From: Saprospiraceae bacterium
GTDB taxonomy: Bacteria > Bacteroidota > Bacteroidia > Chitinophagales > Saprospiraceae
DNA: 64,000 nucleotides
Reading direction: 5' to 3'
Assembly (NCBI GenBank): GCA_041392805.1
Contig: JAWKLJ010000001.1
Location: forward strand, 4,896,501 to 4,960,500
Part shown: piece by piece, positions 62,575 to 64,000 of the stretch
Numbering within the stretch: position 1 is the stretch's first letter
Layout of the letters: each line of letters begins with the position of its first letter
The notes under the pieces: model-generated
Told to the model about the DNA's origin: nothing
The model's database searches: none
Seen by the model: only the letters and a program-made list of their open reading frames with translations
Position numbers and translations under genes: made by a program

Positions 62575-63327
62575 ATGGAACCCTATGTACAAGCCATAGA
62601 TATCAAAGCCGGCATTACGGAGATCACTTTTTTCCACCCCAGCCATAATTCCCTGCCAAGCGATTTGCTGGCCCAACTCGCTCAGGCCATTACCGAAACG
62701 GGGCAACGCGAGGCGGTCAAGGTCATCATCTTAAAAAGTTTTGGTAATCGCACTTTTTGTGCTGGCGCCAGTTTTAATGAACTGATTGCCATTGATGATT
62801 TCCAGCAAGGGAAGCAATTCTTTATGGGATTTGCCAATGTGATCAATGCCTGTCGCAAATGCCCCAAGCTCATCATCGGTCGGGTGCAAGGAAAAGCAGT
62901 GGGAGGGGGCGTAGGGCTGGCTGCCGCTGTGGATTATTGCCTGGCGACCAAACAGGCATCGGTCAAACTCAGTGAATTAGCGGTGGGGATTGGCCCCTTT
63001 GTAGTGGGACCGGCGGTGCAGCGCAAGCTAGGCGTCTCCGCCTTTAGCCAATTGGCCATCCACGCCTCCGAATTCCGGTCGGCGGAGTGGGCCAGAGATA
63101 AAGGCCTTTATGCCGAGCTTTTCGAAGACCCCGAATCCCTAGACCTGGCTGTGCTGGCCCTCGCCGAACAACTGGCCAGCTATAACCCCGAAGCAGCCCG
63201 CCACATCAAAGCCATCTGCTGGGAAGGGACCGAACACTGGGACCGATTGCTGGAGGAGCGGGCGGAAATTAGCGGGCGATTGGTATTATCGGCGTTTACG
63301 AAGGAGGCGTTGGGGCGGTTTGCTTAA
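62575..63327 (+). CDS. paaG: enoyl-CoA hydratase/isomerase (PaaG-type)
   Basis: Crotonase-fold protein of 250 residues, expected to move the double bond or hydrate a pathway intermediate. Seen: FHPSHNSLPSDLLAQLAQAI, FCAGASFNELIAI (CoA and oxyanion), GRVQGKAVGGGVGLAAAVDY (oxyanion Gly region) and KLSELAVGIGPFVVGPAV, whose Glu may be catalytic. PaaG or PaaF cannot be separated from sequence alone; position 7 bp after paaZ marks it as last gene of the operon. Confidence 0.85.
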   Translation: MEPYVQAIDIKAGITEITFFHPSHNSLPSDLLAQLAQAITETGQREAVKVIILKSFGNRTFCAGASFNELIAIDDFQQGKQFFMGFANVINACRKCPKLIIGRVQGKAVGGGVGLAAAVDYCLATKQASVKLSELAVGIGPFVVGPAVQRKLGVSAFSQLAIHASEFRSAEWARDKGLYAELFEDPESLDLAVLALAEQLASYNPEAARHIKAICWEGTEHWDRLLEERAEISGRLVLSAFTKEALGRFA

Positions 63328-63345
63328 GTTGTATTTGATTTTTAT

Positions 63346-63361
63346 CAACAAATATTTGTTG
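63346..63361. promoter_or_regulatory. perfect 16-bp palindrome before the DUF2975 gene
   Basis: CAACAAATATTTGTTG is fully self-complementary and includes AATATTTG, one base off the -7 consensus. It lies 52 bp before the ATG. It is a candidate operator for an XRE regulator, which usually follows DUF2975 genes; that part is beyond the window. Confidence 0.4.
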
Positions 63362-63412
63362 TTTTTCAATAATTATTTGTTTATTTACGGATAAATTTCA
63401 ATATCCAGTTAT

Positions 63413-64000
63413 ATGGAAGCACAAAATAAGTTTTATGGTGAAGCCCTCATCGGGTTCTTGCTTGCTGTCTTTAGAACCGGCTTTTTACTTTTTTCATTTG
63501 GAATAGCACTTTGGGTTATTGTTAGTATTTGTGCATTGTTAACAGATATTCCTTTTCTCAATACAGAATTTCCCGTTTTGTTTTCCCTTAACAAGGAAGG
63601 TGTCTTGCATAATGCAGAAGGTATAGGTGTGGCAAGTTTTAGCATGCGACAAGGCATGGGGATTATAGCAACAGATGCACTTCCCAAAGGATTTGTTGCG
63701 CTTTATATTGTCATTGAATTCCTGAGGTCGCTATGTATTTTATGGGTGATGAGATTGATCATCCGTATTTTAGAAGCGGTGCAGATGGGCGGACTTTTAA
63801 TTTTAGAAAATGCCATTCGCTTGCGCTGGGTAGCCCTTTTGGGTATGGCTATTTTATTTTTGGGTGGATTAATCACCATTGTTTCTTCTGCTTATCTCAG
63901 TGATAAACTAACATTTCCTGGCTTGGAATTCTCAAGTTTTAGTCTTTTTTTCTTTGCTACTTTTGGGTCAGTATTCCATTATCTTTTTCTTTTAGTTATT
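63413..64000 (+). CDS. DUF2975-like membrane protein (runs off the right edge)
   Basis: 196 codons are visible, open to the window end. Starts MEAQNKFYGEALIGFLLAVF, with about four hydrophobic segments: residues about 13-43, 103-125, 140-160 and 178-196. The loop RLIIRILEAVQMGGLLILEN and the later AIRLRWVALLGMAILFLG match the layout of DUF2975 proteins, in which a downstream small HTH gene is common. Transport is not shown. Confidence 0.7.
   Translation, partial: MEAQNKFYGEALIGFLLAVFRTGFLLFSFGIALWVIVSICALLTDIPFLNTEFPVLFSLNKEGVLHNAEGIGVASFSMRQGMGIIATDALPKGFVALYIVIEFLRSLCILWVMRLIIRILEAVQMGGLLILENAIRLRWVALLGMAILFLGGLITIVSSAYLSDKLTFPGLEFSSFSLFFFATFGSVFHYLFLLVI

Overview
The window comes from a Bacteroidota chromosome, most likely a Saprospiria-type organism (inference). 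Two proteins carry type IX secretion (T9SS) C-terminal sorting domains. Promoters fit the Bacteroidota pattern TTG-N17-20-TAnnTTTG, and the family content (DUF6913, lipoproteins, SusD-free secreted hydrolases, the phenylacetate gene order) fits the phylum. No rRNA, CRISPR array, prophage or complete insertion sequence is visible. One tRNA is present (Asp, GTC).

Layout. 1-13.4 kb is ordinary chromosome: a GH78 rhamnosidase lipoprotein, an orphan Tat-exported molybdopterin oxidoreductase, an acyl-CoA dehydrogenase, the ComM/YifB ATPase, a T9SS-sorted Spy-like protein, dapA, a DUF6913 protein and accA. Two repeat-rich noncoding gaps (8.46-8.73 and 10.1-10.7 kb) lie among them. 13.8-19.4 kb is an accessory island anchored on tRNA-Asp. 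Two 399-bp direct repeats, each containing the last 14 nt of the tRNA, a terminator-like hairpin and a small GIY-YIG nuclease gene, flank a 2.8-kb segment with an AbiEi/AbiEii-like type IV toxin-antitoxin pair. Beyond the second repeat are an XRE regulator, a relic of an outer-membrane barrel gene and two tiny ORFs that might be a bacteriocin/immunity pair. 19.4-23.1 kb is a conspicuously GC-rich purL. 23-53.8 kb holds secreted or envelope proteins (lipoprotein, BNR-repeat protein, penicillin acylase, PhoX, T9SS protein, Omp85), transporters (LysE, CaCA), TatC, a GlcD-GlcF fusion, a PLP decarboxylase with a FemAB-like partner, and an AAA/DUF234 ATPase whose promoter is covered by four copies of a 10-bp inverted-repeat motif. 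54.0-63.3 kb is a phenylacetate degradation operon, paaE-A-B-C-[tandem repeat]-D-H-I-Z-G. A DUF2975 membrane protein runs off the right edge.

How the genes work together. The paa operon encodes the phenylacetyl-CoA epoxidase (PaaABCDE), the ring-opening hydrolase/dehydrogenase PaaZ, beta-oxidation steps (PaaG, PaaH) and the rescue thioesterase PaaI. The CoA ligase, thiolase and a regulator are not in this window. A leader promoter, an intrinsic terminator and a TetR-type palindrome lie just before paaE. TatC at 42 kb can export the two Tat-signal proteins seen here (the molybdopterin oxidoreductase and PhoX).

Most notable: the tRNA-Asp/GIY-YIG repeats bracketing the defence module, a six-copy ~111-bp tandem repeat inside the paa operon, the operator array of the AAA ATPase, and several small inverted-repeat elements, one of which supplies the stop codon of a gene.
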